64,000 nt of DNA from Streptomyces griseochromogenes (GCF_001542625.1 NZ_CP016279.1:9486001-9550000), one strand, 5' to 3'; shown: positions 52,231 to 61,607, numbered from the stretch's first letter. Notes: generated by a model from the sequence alone, not told the origin. A program made the numbers and translations.

Positions 52231-53157
52231 TCAGCCCTGCGGCGGCACCGCCACGAACGCCTCGCTCGGCGTGCTGGTCGGGGTGTAGCGGGCGGTGGTG
52301 GACGTCGTCGGCACCAGGTCCTTGTGGATGGCCTTGGCGACGTTCTGGATGGTGGTGACGCCGTAGTCCATGGTGCTGTTGTCCTGCGTCAGCACGCTGA
52401 TCATGTAGTCGTGGCCGGCGCCGTTGAAGGTGCCCAGGCTGTGCACGCGCCAGCCGTGCGTGGCGCGTTGCAGCCAGCCGTTCTTGACGTGCACGGAGAC
52501 GGTGGACGGCGCCCCGGCGGGCGTGCCCCAGCGCTGGTCGGAGACGACCTGGCCCATCAGCTTCAGGATGTAGGCGCGGGAGTTGTCGCTCAGCACGCTG
52601 TTCTTGGCGGTGACGAGCTTGAGCAGCTTCTGCTCGTCGGTGACGTTCTCCTGGGTCAGGCCCCAGTAGCCGTCCGCGCCCGGCGTGGTCTTCGTCATAC
52701 CTGCGGCGGACAGGAAGCCCTTGATCTTCGTCACGCCCAGCTGCTTCCACAGCTTGCTGGTCGCGTCGTTGTCCGACTGGGTGATCATGGCCTTGGCGAG
52801 CGACTGCTCGGTGCTCGTCAGGTACCGGTTGTGCTTCTTGGCGTCCCACAGCAGCGTGGCCAGGACGGCGACCTTGACCGTGCTGGCCGAGTCGTAGGCG
52901 CTGGTCGCACGCAGGGTGCAGGTCGTGTTGGTGGAGCGGTCGTAGAGACCGACCGCGACGGTGCCCTTGCGGTTCGCGAGCGCCGCGGTGATGTCCTTCT
53001 GCAGCTTGGTGGCCAGGCCCGCCTTGCCCGACGTGCAGCTGACGGCCGGCGCCGTCGCGGCGGCCGGGACCGCAGCGGCCACGAAGGGTATGAGTACCCC
53101 GGCGCCGAGAGCGGCCGTGGCCAGCACTTTGGCGCGCCGGGATATCCGGTGAGTCAT
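52231..53157 (-). CDS. Secreted class A beta-lactamase-like serine hydrolase
   Basis: A 308-residue exported protein of the penicillin-recognising fold. Signal peptide to about residue 33; SxxK motif STVK (Ser92, Lys95); SDN loop (128-130); and KNG in VHVKNGW replacing the usual KTG/KSG. No Glu166-type motif is clear, so beta-lactam hydrolysis is uncertain and a carboxypeptidase-like or esterase role is possible. ATG at 53157 has AAGGGGGA in front. The gene lies 53 nt upstream of the phytase-like gene on the same strand. Confidence 0.8.
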   Translation of the reverse strand: MTHRISRRAKVLATAALGAGVLIPFVAAAVPAAATAPAVSCTSGKAGLATKLQKDITAALANRKGTVAVGLYDRSTNTTCTLRATSAYDSASTVKVAVLATLLWDAKKHNRYLTSTEQSLAKAMITQSDNDATSKLWKQLGVTKIKGFLSAAGMTKTTPGADGYWGLTQENVTDEQKLLKLVTAKNSVLSDNSRAYILKLMGQVVSDQRWGTPAGAPSTVSVHVKNGWLQRATHGWRVHSLGTFNGAGHDYMISVLTQDNSTMDYGVTTIQNVAKAIHKDLVPTTSTTARYTPTSTPSEAFVAVPPQG

Positions 53158-53295
53158 CGAAGGTCCCCCTTGAAACGTCGTGTTGGCGTCGCCCGGACGC
53201 CGTCGGGCGCACCCCTGCGCCGTCAGAAGTGACTCGCCGGGACGGCCGAGAGTTGTACGCATGTTCCCAGGGCGGCAGTTCGAGGCGACGAGGGG

Positions 53296-55653
53296 GTGGC
53301 ACGGACGCCCGGCGACATCGTCACCATTTCGCCGCATACCGGACTTTCCGCGGCCGTGAGCCGAACTGACAGCCTGTTCCCAGGCGGGCCACAGTCGGCA
53401 CCCATCGCCGCTCTGCACGGTGCACCGGTGACATCTGCCACCGATCCCCTGCCCCACCCGACGACCGTGACCGCGCCCGGCCCGCCGCCCGAGGCCGGGC
53501 CCCCGGACACCGCGCCGCGCTGGTCGCTCCCCGCCCTGATCGCGATCATGGTCCTGGCGGCGGCGCTCTACTCCTGGAACCTCTCGGGCTCCGGCCTCAA
53601 CAGCTTCTACAGCGCGGCCGTGCTCAGCGGCACGCACAGCTGGAAGGCGTGGTTCTTCGGCTCGCTGGACGCGGGCAACTTCCTCACCGTCGACAAACCG
53701 CCGCTCGCCCTCATGGTCATGGGCCTGTCCTGCCGCCTCTTCGGCTTCGGCACCTGGCAGATGATGGCGCCGATGATCGTGGCCGCCCTGGCGACGATCT
53801 GGATCCTGCACGCGTCCGTGAAACGGGTGTGGGGGCACACGGCGGCGGCGCTGGCCGCGCTGGTCCTGGCGCTGACCCCCATCACCGTGGCCATCAACCG
53901 GGACAACAACCCCGACACGCTGCTGGTCCTGCTGATGGTCGGCGGTGCGGCCCTCGCCCTGCGCGCGGTGACGAACGGCCGTCTGCTGCCGCTGCTCGGC
54001 TCGGCGGTCTGTTTCGGTCTCGCCTTCGACACGAAGATGCTGCAGGGCTGGATCGCCCTGCCCGCCGCCTTCGCGGTGTACCTGTACGCGGCCCGGCCGC
54101 CGCTCGCCAAGCGCCTCGCCGGCCTGGCGCTGTCCGTGGTGGCGCTGGCGGTGTCGAGCTTCTGGTGGGCCGCGGCGGTCTCCCTGGTCCCGGCCTCGCA
54201 GCGCCCGTACATCGGTGGCTCGACGGACGGCACCGCCTGGAACCTGATCATGGGCTACAACGGCCTCGGCCGGGTCTTCGGCGGCGAAGGCAACATGGGC
54301 GGAGGCGGGGGCGGGGGCGGAGGCTTCGCCGGCTCGGCGGGCCTCGGCCGGATGTTCAACGACATCCTCGGCGGCCAGATCTCCTGGCTGCTGCCGTTCG
54401 CGGCGCTCGCCCTCGTCTGCGGCCTGGTGCTCGGCGGCCGCGCCCCGCGCACCGACCTCCCGCGCGCGGCGCTGCTCCTGTGGGGCGGCTGGACCGTGCT
54501 GCACTTCCTGACGTTCAGCATGGCCGAGGGCACGATGCACCCGTACTACACGACGGCCCTCGCACCGGGCATCGCGGCGCTGTGCGGTGGCGGCGGTGTG
54601 CTGCTGTGGCGCGCCTTCCGCACCGACCGGCGCTGGGCCTGGGCGCTCCCGGCGGGCCTCGCCGTCACCGCTCTGTGGGCGATCGTCCTGCTGCGCCGGG
54701 CCTCCGGCTGGCACACCTGGCTGTGGCCGGTGATCGGCGTGCTGACGGCGGCGGCCGTGGTGGGCCTGCTCCTCCTGCGCACCGGCAACCGGGCACGGCT
54801 GCTGGCGGCTTCCGTGGCGACGGCCGTGGTCGCGGCGGTGGCGGGCCCGGCGGCGTACGCCTGGTCGGTACCGTCCGGTTCCGGCGGCGGGATGGGCGGT
54901 ACGAACCCCACGGCCGGCCCCTCCACCGGCAACGGCTTCGGCGGCGGACCGGGCGGAGGCGGCGACCGGGGCGGCTTCCCGGGCGGGGGCGCGCCGAGCG
55001 GTGTGCCGGGCGGCACCGGAAGCGGCGCTGCGGGCGGCGGAATGCCCGGGGGCACACAGCAGGGCGGCTCACAGCAGGGCGGTGGCTTCCCCGGCGGCCA
55101 GAACGGTGAACTCCCCGGCGGAGAAGGCGCGTCGGGCGGTACGACATCCGGCGGCACGGCACCGGGCGGCCCCGGACAGAGCGGCCGCGTGGGCGGAGGC
55201 ACGGGCGGCGGACCCGGCGGCATGGGCGGCGGTGCGAGCAGCGAGCTGATCGCCTACCTGAAGAAGCACCAGGACGGCGCCGAGTGGCTGCTGGCGGTGT
55301 CCGGTTCACAGGGCGCGGCCCAGCTCATCCTCAGCAGCGGCGAGCCGGTGATCTCCATGTGGGGCTGGACCGGCACCGACAAGGCGATGACCCTGAGCAA
55401 GCTGAAGGAACTGGTGAAGAAGGGCGAACTGCACTACCTCCAGCTCGGCGGCGGCATGATGGGCGCCGGCCCCGGCGGCGGCAGCGTCAGCTCCCAGGTC
55501 ACGGCGTGGGTGCAGAAGCACGGGACGGCGGTGAAGGAGAGCGCCTACAGCAAGACGCAGGCGTCTTCGGCGTCCTCGGCCTCGAAGTCGTCGTCCGCCT
55601 CCTCCGCGAGCCGGTCGACGGTCTACCGTCTGGACCCGACGGACGTGAACTGA
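53296..55653 (+). CDS. GT39/ArnT-like membrane glycosyltransferase with Gly-rich insert
   Basis: A 785-residue polytopic protein. The lumen-facing motif SLDAGNFLTVDKPPLALMVM after the first helix is the mark of the YkcB/ArnT-like group of polyprenol-dependent glycosyltransferases, and NRDNNPDTLLVLL follows. About ten to twelve helices end near residue 525. A Gly/Ser/Gln-rich low-complexity segment of about 120 residues precedes a globular C-terminal domain (SELIAYLKKHQDGAEWLLAV, VISMWGWTGTDKAM). The start is uncertain: GTG at 53296 or GTG at 53428. It probably transfers a sugar to a surface acceptor. Confidence 0.8.
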   Translation: MARTPGDIVTISPHTGLSAAVSRTDSLFPGGPQSAPIAALHGAPVTSATDPLPHPTTVTAPGPPPEAGPPDTAPRWSLPALIAIMVLAAALYSWNLSGSGLNSFYSAAVLSGTHSWKAWFFGSLDAGNFLTVDKPPLALMVMGLSCRLFGFGTWQMMAPMIVAALATIWILHASVKRVWGHTAAALAALVLALTPITVAINRDNNPDTLLVLLMVGGAALALRAVTNGRLLPLLGSAVCFGLAFDTKMLQGWIALPAAFAVYLYAARPPLAKRLAGLALSVVALAVSSFWWAAAVSLVPASQRPYIGGSTDGTAWNLIMGYNGLGRVFGGEGNMGGGGGGGGGFAGSAGLGRMFNDILGGQISWLLPFAALALVCGLVLGGRAPRTDLPRAALLLWGGWTVLHFLTFSMAEGTMHPYYTTALAPGIAALCGGGGVLLWRAFRTDRRWAWALPAGLAVTALWAIVLLRRASGWHTWLWPVIGVLTAAAVVGLLLLRTGNRARLLAASVATAVVAAVAGPAAYAWSVPSGSGGGMGGTNPTAGPSTGNGFGGGPGGGGDRGGFPGGGAPSGVPGGTGSGAAGGGMPGGTQQGGSQQGGGFPGGQNGELPGGEGASGGTTSGGTAPGGPGQSGRVGGGTGGGPGGMGGGASSELIAYLKKHQDGAEWLLAVSGSQGAAQLILSSGEPVISMWGWTGTDKAMTLSKLKELVKKGELHYLQLGGGMMGAGPGGGSVSSQVTAWVQKHGTAVKESAYSKTQASSASSASKSSSASSASRSTVYRLDPTDVN

Positions 55654-55704
55654 GACGGGCCGCGCGCCGAGAGACCACACAGCCAGGTAAGGAACGCAGA
55701 TCTG

Positions 55705-56280
55705 ATGCCAGGTACCGCGGAGGGCGTGGACCCGCTCATCGACCGCGTCGACACACTCATCGGTGCCGGCTACGTCGGCAAGGAGAAGGCCACGGGCGTG
55801 GCGGCCGAGGTTCCTGAGGCCGGGACGCGCATCCTCGGCCGGCTGCGGGGCATGGCCGACTCCGGGGACTGGCATCGGTTCGAACGATTCGCGGCCCTCG
55901 CCGTGCATCTGCACCCGGACGGGCTCGCCGGGATCCTCCTGTCCGCGCTCGGGTCGGACGCGAAGGACGCGCGCGGTGTGCAGGTCGAAGACCTCGTCGA
56001 CATGCTCGGGGAGCTTCGCGCCCCGGAGGCGGTCGGCCCGCTCGGCCGCCTGCTCCACGACAGGTGGGAGTCCGATGCGCCCTTCTTCTCCTTGTGCACC
56101 AAGATCATCCGGTCTCTGGCGGAGATCGGCACGCCCGAAGCGCACGCCGTCCTGCGGGACGTAGCCACCGGCGATCGGCCCGGGCCGCTGAAATGGCACG
56201 CGGCCGAGGAACTCGGCATCGAGGAGGAACTCGGCTTCGACGAGGACGAGATGCTCGGCGGGACGGCACCGGCGTCATGA
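55705..56280 (+). CDS. HEAT-repeat-like protein
   Basis: A 191-residue all-helical protein. Successive helix pairs (AGTRILGRLRGMADSGDWHR, LVDMLGELRAPEAVGPLGRL, IIRSLAEIGTPEAHAVLRDV, KWHAAEELGIEEEL) look like HEAT or PBS-type repeats, so it is probably a protein-binding scaffold. AAGGAA precedes the ATG at 55705. It follows the glycosyltransferase gene by 51 nt on the same strand and may be co-transcribed. Partner unknown. Confidence 0.65.
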   Translation: MPGTAEGVDPLIDRVDTLIGAGYVGKEKATGVAAEVPEAGTRILGRLRGMADSGDWHRFERFAALAVHLHPDGLAGILLSALGSDAKDARGVQVEDLVDMLGELRAPEAVGPLGRLLHDRWESDAPFFSLCTKIIRSLAEIGTPEAHAVLRDVATGDRPGPLKWHAAEELGIEEELGFDEDEMLGGTAPAS

Positions 56281-56293
56281 CCTCGGGCCGAGC

Positions 56294-56516
56294 ATGAGCA
56301 GCACCTTCGCCTACCGTCTCCGTAGCCCGCTCGGCGGCCTCGCCGCAGACCTGACGGCCGAGTGGGCCTCTCCCGGCAACGCCGACGCGTTCGTTCTGCA
56401 AGTGGCCCGGTCTCCCGGACCGCGGGCTGCGCGCCTTCTTCGACGACGAGACAGGCGGCTACGGCTTCGCGTGGGGTTCCTACGATGACCCCTTCGAGGA
56501 CGACCTGTCGAGGTAG
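56294..56516 (+). pseudogene. Small gene broken by a frameshift and a nonsense codon
   Basis: Begins MSSTFAYRLRSPLGGLAADL and stays sensible to about FVLQVAR (56409). The next sensible residues (LPDRGLRAFFDDETGGYGFA) are in another frame, so one or two bases were gained or lost near 56410-56425. The second frame ends in TAG at 56514-56516, after which the same frame reads SHEHAVGNGSSYYFAHTSEG, as if TGG had become TAG. Family not recognised. Sequencing error cannot be excluded. Confidence 0.5.
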
Positions 56517-56675
56517 TCGCACGAGCACGCCGTCGGCAACGGTTCGTCGTACTACTTCGCCCACACCAGTGAAGGCGATCATGCATCCGGGCGTGTCCCG
56601 TCTCCCGGGCACGAGCATGGCGAGGCCCCGGCCGCCCAGGCCGGGGCATCCCAACTCCCCTTTCTGGAGAGCCTC

Positions 56676-57029
56676 GTGAAGATTCGGTCCTGGTCCCTGG
56701 CCGCTGTCCTCGCTCTGACCGCCCTCGTCCTGCCCGCCCAGTCCGCCTCGGCCCAGGCGGCCGCGCCCTCCTGTCCCGACGGCTCGGTGTGCTTCTGGAG
56801 CGGGGAGGGCTTCGGCGGGGACTACTGGGAGTGGACGGCCCGCAGCGGCTACCGCGACATGCCGCCCAACCTCCATGACAACGTGGGCTCCTTCGTCGCC
56901 TCCACGCGCGCGTGCCTGATCAACTGGGATCCGGTCGAGAAGCGGGACGTCTTCAACGGCGACTGGCGCTCGCAGTACGGCGGCGACTTCGGCGGCCGGA
57001 TCGACGGGGTGGGTCCGGGCGGCTGCTGA
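56676..57029 (+). CDS. Secreted peptidase-inhibitor family I36-like protein
   Basis: A 117-residue exported protein. A signal peptide (WSLAAVLALTALVLPAQSASA) is followed by a gamma-crystallin-like motif CPDGSVCFWSGEGFGGDYWEW, the hallmark of the I36 group to which the Streptomyces metalloprotease inhibitor SMPI belongs, and by NVGSFVASTRACLINW. It is about the usual size. GTG at 56676 has GGAGAG before it. Inhibition of a protease is possible but unproven. Confidence 0.8.
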   Translation: MKIRSWSLAAVLALTALVLPAQSASAQAAAPSCPDGSVCFWSGEGFGGDYWEWTARSGYRDMPPNLHDNVGSFVASTRACLINWDPVEKRDVFNGDWRSQYGGDFGGRIDGVGPGGC

Positions 57030-57145
57030 TGCGCGGCGGGCGAGTGGGGGCGGTCGCGGCGAGGGGTACGCCGCACGCGCAGATCTCCCATGCCAGGGTG
57101 CCGGACCCGGCCGCCACGAGCCCGCCCTGTGCCACGCTCCCCCTC

Positions 57146-57589
57146 ATGACCGACGCGGACGACGACCGGCGGTACATCTTCCTCGGCCCGGACGGCACGG
57201 GCGCGGACCAGGGCTGGGCCTTCGTCGTCGTGGCGGCCGAGACCGGCGTGGTCTACCAGGCGCAGGGCGGAGGGTTCGGCTGCGTCCAGTACGCGCAGGA
57301 GGGCTATCTGATCCCCCTGTTCGGGCAGGGGCTCGACGACGAGCTGAAGGAGATCTTCGTCGGTGAGCTGAAGGGGCGGGGAAGCAGAGGCATGGACTGG
57401 CCGGAGGAACTGCTCGGCCGGCTGAGGGCAGCGGTCGCCTTCCACGTCCACGGCTCCACGAACCGGAACGATCTGTTCCCTGCTCCCCTGACCCTGGACG
57501 AGTCACGCCTCGCCGAGGTCGACGAGGCGTGGGTCCCGGTCCTGACGCCGGACGGCCCCGGGGTGCTGATCTGGGAAAACTCCGACTAG
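57146..57589 (+). CDS. Small hypothetical protein (DUF6210-like)
   Basis: A 147-residue cytoplasmic protein without signal or membrane segment: FLGPDGTGADQGWAFVVVAA, then ETGVVYQAQGGGFGCVQYAQ and EGYLIPLFGQ. It resembles, from memory, the DUF6210 group. The C-terminal half is acidic. ATG at 57146 was chosen as the start of the conserved part; the frame is open further upstream. It is followed after 96 nt by the GPP34 gene. Function unknown. Confidence 0.6.
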   Translation: MTDADDDRRYIFLGPDGTGADQGWAFVVVAAETGVVYQAQGGGFGCVQYAQEGYLIPLFGQGLDDELKEIFVGELKGRGSRGMDWPEELLGRLRAAVAFHVHGSTNRNDLFPAPLTLDESRLAEVDEAWVPVLTPDGPGVLIWENSD

Positions 57590-57685
57590 GACGCCCTTCG
57601 GGGGGACACCGCGGGAACCTCCTGGTGGCCCCGGACGTCTGAAAGGCCGGCTGTAACGATCACGACATGCACCTGGGGACCGACG

Positions 57686-58345
57686 ATGGCCGTCACACTG
57701 GCCGAGGAAATCATGCTGCTGTCCCTGGACGACAAGTCCGGGGTGGCGGAGCAGCGACAGGCGGCGGGCTGGGCCGTCGCAGGCGGGTTCCTGCTGGAAC
57801 TGGTTCTCGCCGGAAGAGCGTCCGTCGAAGGCAAGTACCTCACCGTGACGGACGGAACACCGATCGGTGAGCCACCGCTCGATGAGCGGCTGGCGCTGCT
57901 CGACACCTGGCTGCACGGCCACGACAAGCGGCGCGTGGCGGACTGGCTGACAAGGGACCAGAGCAAGGCCACGAAAGCGGCCATGGAAAGCCTGTGCGCG
58001 CGGGGCATCGTCGTCGAGCAGCAGCACAAGGCCCTCGGCCTGTTCCCGACCCGTCGCTACCCCGAGGCCGACAGCGGGCCTGAGACGGAGTTGCGGCAGC
58101 GGCTCCGGGCCGTCGTCCTGGAGGGCGCCGTCCCGGACGTCCGCACGGCGGGCCTCATCGCCCTGATCCACGCCGCCAAGCTGCACCGCCTGGCCTTCCC
58201 CCATGCCCCGCGCAAGGAGGTGGCCGACCGGATGGCGGAGGTCGCGGCCGGCCAGTGGGCGGCCGAGAGCGTACGTACCGCGATCCGCGAGATGCAGGCG
58301 GCCATGACGGTGGCCGTTGTCGCCGGTGTCGTAGCCGGAATCTAG
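57686..58345 (+). CDS. GPP34 (GOLPH3/VPS74-like) family protein
   Basis: A 219-residue all-helical protein: TLAEEIMLLSLDDKSGV at the start, AVAGGFLLELVLAGRASVEG, the basic stretch TRRYPEADSGPETELRQRLR and DVRTAGLIALIHAAKLHRLA. In eukaryotes the fold binds phosphatidylinositol 4-phosphate in the Golgi; in actinomycetes its role is unknown, though many copies occur. The start codon at 57686 is ATG. It seems monocistronic. Confidence 0.88.
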   Translation: MAVTLAEEIMLLSLDDKSGVAEQRQAAGWAVAGGFLLELVLAGRASVEGKYLTVTDGTPIGEPPLDERLALLDTWLHGHDKRRVADWLTRDQSKATKAAMESLCARGIVVEQQHKALGLFPTRRYPEADSGPETELRQRLRAVVLEGAVPDVRTAGLIALIHAAKLHRLAFPHAPRKEVADRMAEVAAGQWAAESVRTAIREMQAAMTVAVVAGVVAGI

Positions 58346-58432
58346 GCTCCGTCACCCGACTCGTCGGACACCCGGCCCTGGTCCAGGCGTGTGGGCGCGG
58401 ACGTCCCCGCCCCGGCGGGGAAGAGGCGTCAC

Positions 58433-58855
58433 TCAGCCGATGAGCGAGCGGAACTGCTCGATCGTGCGGCGCCGCATCGTGAGGAAGGCGAGCCAGGAGC
58501 CGTCGGCGTAGTGCAGCCGGAAACGGGCCATCAGCTGGGTCCGGGGCCGGCGTTCGACCCGGGTCACCCAGGCCCGCGGCACCTCCCACACCGGGGTGCC
58601 GTCCAGGGGCCGGACCAGGCCGACGCGCTGGTCGGTCACCCTCAGCAGCAGCGCGCCGGAGGTGCGCGGCATCCCCGCGGCGATGCTGCCGGCCCCGCCG
58701 GCCTGCGCGCCGACGGAGTTGACCAGCCCGCTCGCGACAGCCGCGCCGATGCCGACACCCTTGGCGCTCTTGGCGGGGACGACGGAGCCGTACGCCAGGA
58801 GCTGCTCACCGGGGGCCAGTTGACTGTGGGCGGAACGCTCACGGAGGGCGGACAT
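58433..58855 (-). CDS. Small hypothetical protein, PH-like
   Basis: A 140-residue protein. LAPGEQLLAYGSVVPAKSA leads to a glycine/alanine-rich middle, then GALLLRVTDQRVGLVRPL, WEVPRAWVTRVERRPRTQ and FRLHYADGSWLAFLTM, a pattern of seven strands and a closing helix like bacterial PH domains. A possible earlier ATG exists (58867). It is 34 nt beyond the ThDP enzyme gene, same strand, and could be its last co-transcribed member. Function unknown. Confidence 0.65.
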   Translation of the reverse strand: MSALRERSAHSQLAPGEQLLAYGSVVPAKSAKGVGIGAAVASGLVNSVGAQAGGAGSIAAGMPRTSGALLLRVTDQRVGLVRPLDGTPVWEVPRAWVTRVERRPRTQLMARFRLHYADGSWLAFLTMRRRTIEQFRSLIG

Positions 58856-58888
58856 GCCCATGATCATAGGAGGCCCGGGAGAACAGCC

Positions 58889-60574
58889 TCAACCCAGGTG
58901 CGTCGGCGCGAACATCCTCAGCACCGCCGGGAGGACGACCACCGACGGGCCCGGGGAGGTCAGGGCCTTCGCCAGGTCCGCCTCCAGGGATTCGGCGGTC
59001 GTGCGGACGCCGGGGACGCCGAAGGACTCCGCCAGGGCCACGTAGTCCGGACGCGTCAGCTCCGTCGCCGTCGCCTGGCCGAAGGCGTCCGTCATGTACT
59101 CGCGGAGGATGCCGTAGCCGCCGTCGTCGACGATCAGCCAGGTGACCGGCAGGTCGTACTGGCGAGCCGTCGCCAGTTCCGCGATCGAGTACAGGGCTCC
59201 GCCGTCGCCCGACACCGCCAGCACCGGGCACGTCGGGTCGGCCGCCGCCGCGCCGAGCGCCGCCGGGAAGCCGTAGCCGAGGCCGCCGGCGCCCTGGGCC
59301 GAGTGCATGGTGTTCGCGCCGCGGGGGTCGAACGCCGACCAGGCCCAGTACGCCAGGATCGTCATGTCCCAGAAGGACGGTGAGTCGGCCGGCAGGGCGC
59401 GGCGGACGGCCGCCAGCACGTCCTGTTCCAGGGTCAGTTCCTGGGCGGCGATGCGCTGCGAAACCCGGGACAGCAGGTCCCGTACCCGCTCCGGCGCCGA
59501 CTCGTCGGTCCGTTCCTCCACCGTCTCCAGCAGGGCCTGCAGCGCCAGGCGGGCGTCCGCGTGGATGCCGAGGGCCGGGTGGTTGGACTCCAGCTTGCCC
59601 AGGTCCGCCTCGATCTGGATCACGCGGCCCCGGGGCTTGAACGTGTGGTAGTTCGAGGAGAGTTCACCGAGGCCCGAGCCGACCACCAGAAGGACGTCCG
59701 CGTCCTCCAGGAAGTCCGTGGTGTGGCGGTCCTCCAGCCACGACTGGAGGGACAGGGGGTGGTTCCAGGGGAAGGCGCCCTTGCCGCCGAAGGTCGTGAC
59801 CACCGGTGCGTCGAGCCTCTCGGCCAGCGCCTTCAGCTTCCCCGAGGCGTCGGAGCGTACGACCCCGCCGCCCGCGATGATCGCCGGACGCTCGGCCCGC
59901 GACAGCAGGTGCGCCGCCACCGCCGTCAGTTCGGGGCGCGGGACCAGGTCCTCCGGGGTCGCGTCCGGCGCCGTCACCACCGGCAGCGTGGTCGGAGCGA
60001 GCAGTACGTCCTGCGGGATCTCCACCCACACCGGGCCGTGCGGAGCCGTCAGCGCCGACTTCCAGGCCGCCGCGATCGCGGAGGGGATCTGGGACTGGGT
60101 GCGGACCGTGTGGACGGACTTGACCACACCCCTGAACGAGGCCGTCTGGTCAGGGAGTTCGTGGAGGTAGCCGTGGCGGCCGCCGCCCAGTCCCGCCGTC
60201 GGTACCTGGCTGCTGATCGCCAGGACCGGGGCGGACGCGGCGGCCGCTTCCTGGAGGGCCGCCAGCGAGGTCAGGGCTCCCGGGCCCGTCGACAGCAGCA
60301 GCGGGGCCGCCTCGCCGGTCATACGGCCGTACGCGTCCGCCGCGAAACCCGCGTTGTTCTCCACCCGCAGGCCCACATGGCGAAGAGCGGACCTGCGCAG
60401 GGCGTCGAACATGCCCAGCGCGTGCTGGCCGGGCAGGCCGAAGACCGTCGTCGCGCCCAGCCCCGCCAGCGTTTCCACGACCAGGTCCCCGCCGATGCGC
60501 CCCGGGGGAGGGTTCAGCGCGGTCGAGATCTGCGCTTCGGTCGGACGGAGTACCAGGTCGTGGTCGTGGGTCAC
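58889..60574 (-). CDS. ThDP-dependent decarboxylase/synthase (possibly 2-ketoarginine decarboxylase)
   Basis: A 561-residue thiamine-diphosphate enzyme of the acetolactate-synthase-like family. Landmarks: FGLPGQHALGMFDAL (about 46-60), the catalytic Glu in LRVENNAGFAADAYGRMTG, and the cofactor motif beginning SGDGGALYSIAELATA and ending in DDGGYGI. Context suggests more than the generic label: it follows an agmatinase-family gene by 5 nt behind a symporter. AruI of the arginine transaminase pathway is of similar type and length. GTG at 60574 has GGAAGGA 12 nt upstream. Confidence 0.85.
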   Translation of the reverse strand: MTHDHDLVLRPTEAQISTALNPPPGRIGGDLVVETLAGLGATTVFGLPGQHALGMFDALRRSALRHVGLRVENNAGFAADAYGRMTGEAAPLLLSTGPGALTSLAALQEAAAASAPVLAISSQVPTAGLGGGRHGYLHELPDQTASFRGVVKSVHTVRTQSQIPSAIAAAWKSALTAPHGPVWVEIPQDVLLAPTTLPVVTAPDATPEDLVPRPELTAVAAHLLSRAERPAIIAGGGVVRSDASGKLKALAERLDAPVVTTFGGKGAFPWNHPLSLQSWLEDRHTTDFLEDADVLLVVGSGLGELSSNYHTFKPRGRVIQIEADLGKLESNHPALGIHADARLALQALLETVEERTDESAPERVRDLLSRVSQRIAAQELTLEQDVLAAVRRALPADSPSFWDMTILAYWAWSAFDPRGANTMHSAQGAGGLGYGFPAALGAAAADPTCPVLAVSGDGGALYSIAELATARQYDLPVTWLIVDDGGYGILREYMTDAFGQATATELTRPDYVALAESFGVPGVRTTAESLEADLAKALTSPGPSVVVLPAVLRMFAPTHLG

Positions 60575-60579
60575 GTCGC

Positions 60580-61551
60580 TTACGCGTCCTTCCGGGCCGC
60601 CGCGATCTGGCGGCTCATGATGGTGGTCAGTTCGTAGGCCGTGTGCGAGGCGGCGACCGAGGTGATCTCGGCGTGGTCGTACGCCGGGGCGACCTCGACC
60701 ACGTCCGCCGACACCAGGTTGCACGATGCCAGCCCGCGCAGGATCTCCAGCAGCTCGCGGGAGGTCATGCCGCCCGCCTCCGGCGTGCCGGTGCCGGGCG
60801 CGTGGGCCGGGTCGAGGCAGTCGATGTCGATGGAGATGTACAGCGGGCGGTCGCCGATACGCTGGCGCAGCTGGTCGGCGACCTCGTCGGCGCCGCGGCG
60901 GTAGATGTCCGCGGAGGTGACGATGCCGAAGCCCATCTTCTCGTCGTCCGTGAGGTCCTGCTTGCCGTACAGCGGGCCTCGGGTGCCGACGTGGGAGAGG
61001 GCGGAGGTGTCGAGGATGCCCTCCTCGACCGCGCGGCGGAACGGGGTGCCGTGCGTGTACTCGGCGCCGAAGTAGGTGTCCCAGGTGTCCAGGTGGGCGT
61101 CGAAGTGGAGCAGGGCCACCGGGCCGTGCTTCTTCGCCACGGACCTCAGAAGGGGCAGGGCGATGGTGTGGTCACCGCCCAGGGTCATCAGGCGGGCGCC
61201 GGTGCCGAGCAGCTCGTCCGCGGCCGCCTCGATGGTGTCCACGGCCTCGTTGATGTTGAACGGGTTCACGGCGATGTCGCCGCCGTCGGCGACCTGCGCC
61301 AGCGCGAACGGCGACGCGTCCTGCGCCGGGTTGTAGGGGCGCAGGAGCCGGGACGCCTCGCGGATGGCGTTGCCGCCGAAGCGGGCGCCCGGCCGGTACG
61401 AGACACCGGAGTCGAACGGCACGCCGACCACGGCGACGTCGGCGGTGCCGACCTCGTCGAGGCGGGGCAGCCGGGCGAAGGTCGCGGGTCCGGCGTACCG
61501 CGGGATGCGGGAGGAGTCGACGGGGCCGCGGGGCGTCTCGTTGCTGCTCAT
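60580..61551 (-). CDS. speB: Agmatinase-family ureohydrolase
   Basis: A 323-residue manganese ureohydrolase. Metal ligands are in [21 protein letters not shown] and [19 protein letters not shown]; length is normal. It would hydrolyse agmatine to putrescine, or guanidinobutyrate to GABA, releasing urea; the two cannot be told apart by eye, so the symbol is provisional. ATG at 61551 has AGAAGG upstream; a longer frame start is rejected. It is 5 nt before the ThDP enzyme and 56 nt after the symporter. Confidence 0.9.
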   Translation of the reverse strand: MSSNETPRGPVDSSRIPRYAGPATFARLPRLDEVGTADVAVVGVPFDSGVSYRPGARFGGNAIREASRLLRPYNPAQDASPFALAQVADGGDIAVNPFNINEAVDTIEAAADELLGTGARLMTLGGDHTIALPLLRSVAKKHGPVALLHFDAHLDTWDTYFGAEYTHGTPFRRAVEEGILDTSALSHVGTRGPLYGKQDLTDDEKMGFGIVTSADIYRRGADEVADQLRQRIGDRPLYISIDIDCLDPAHAPGTGTPEAGGMTSRELLEILRGLASCNLVSADVVEVAPAYDHAEITSVAASHTAYELTTIMSRQIAAARKDA

Positions 61552-61607
61552 GATGAAATGCCTTCTTTCTTGCGCTTCATCGCGCATGTACTGCTTTCCA
61601 TACGACT

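Noticed and set aside
54200..55240. Gly-rich tract as a sign of a frameshift in the glycosyltransferase gene
   Set aside because: The frame is open on both sides, the C-terminal domain has normal composition, and third-position GC bias is maintained.
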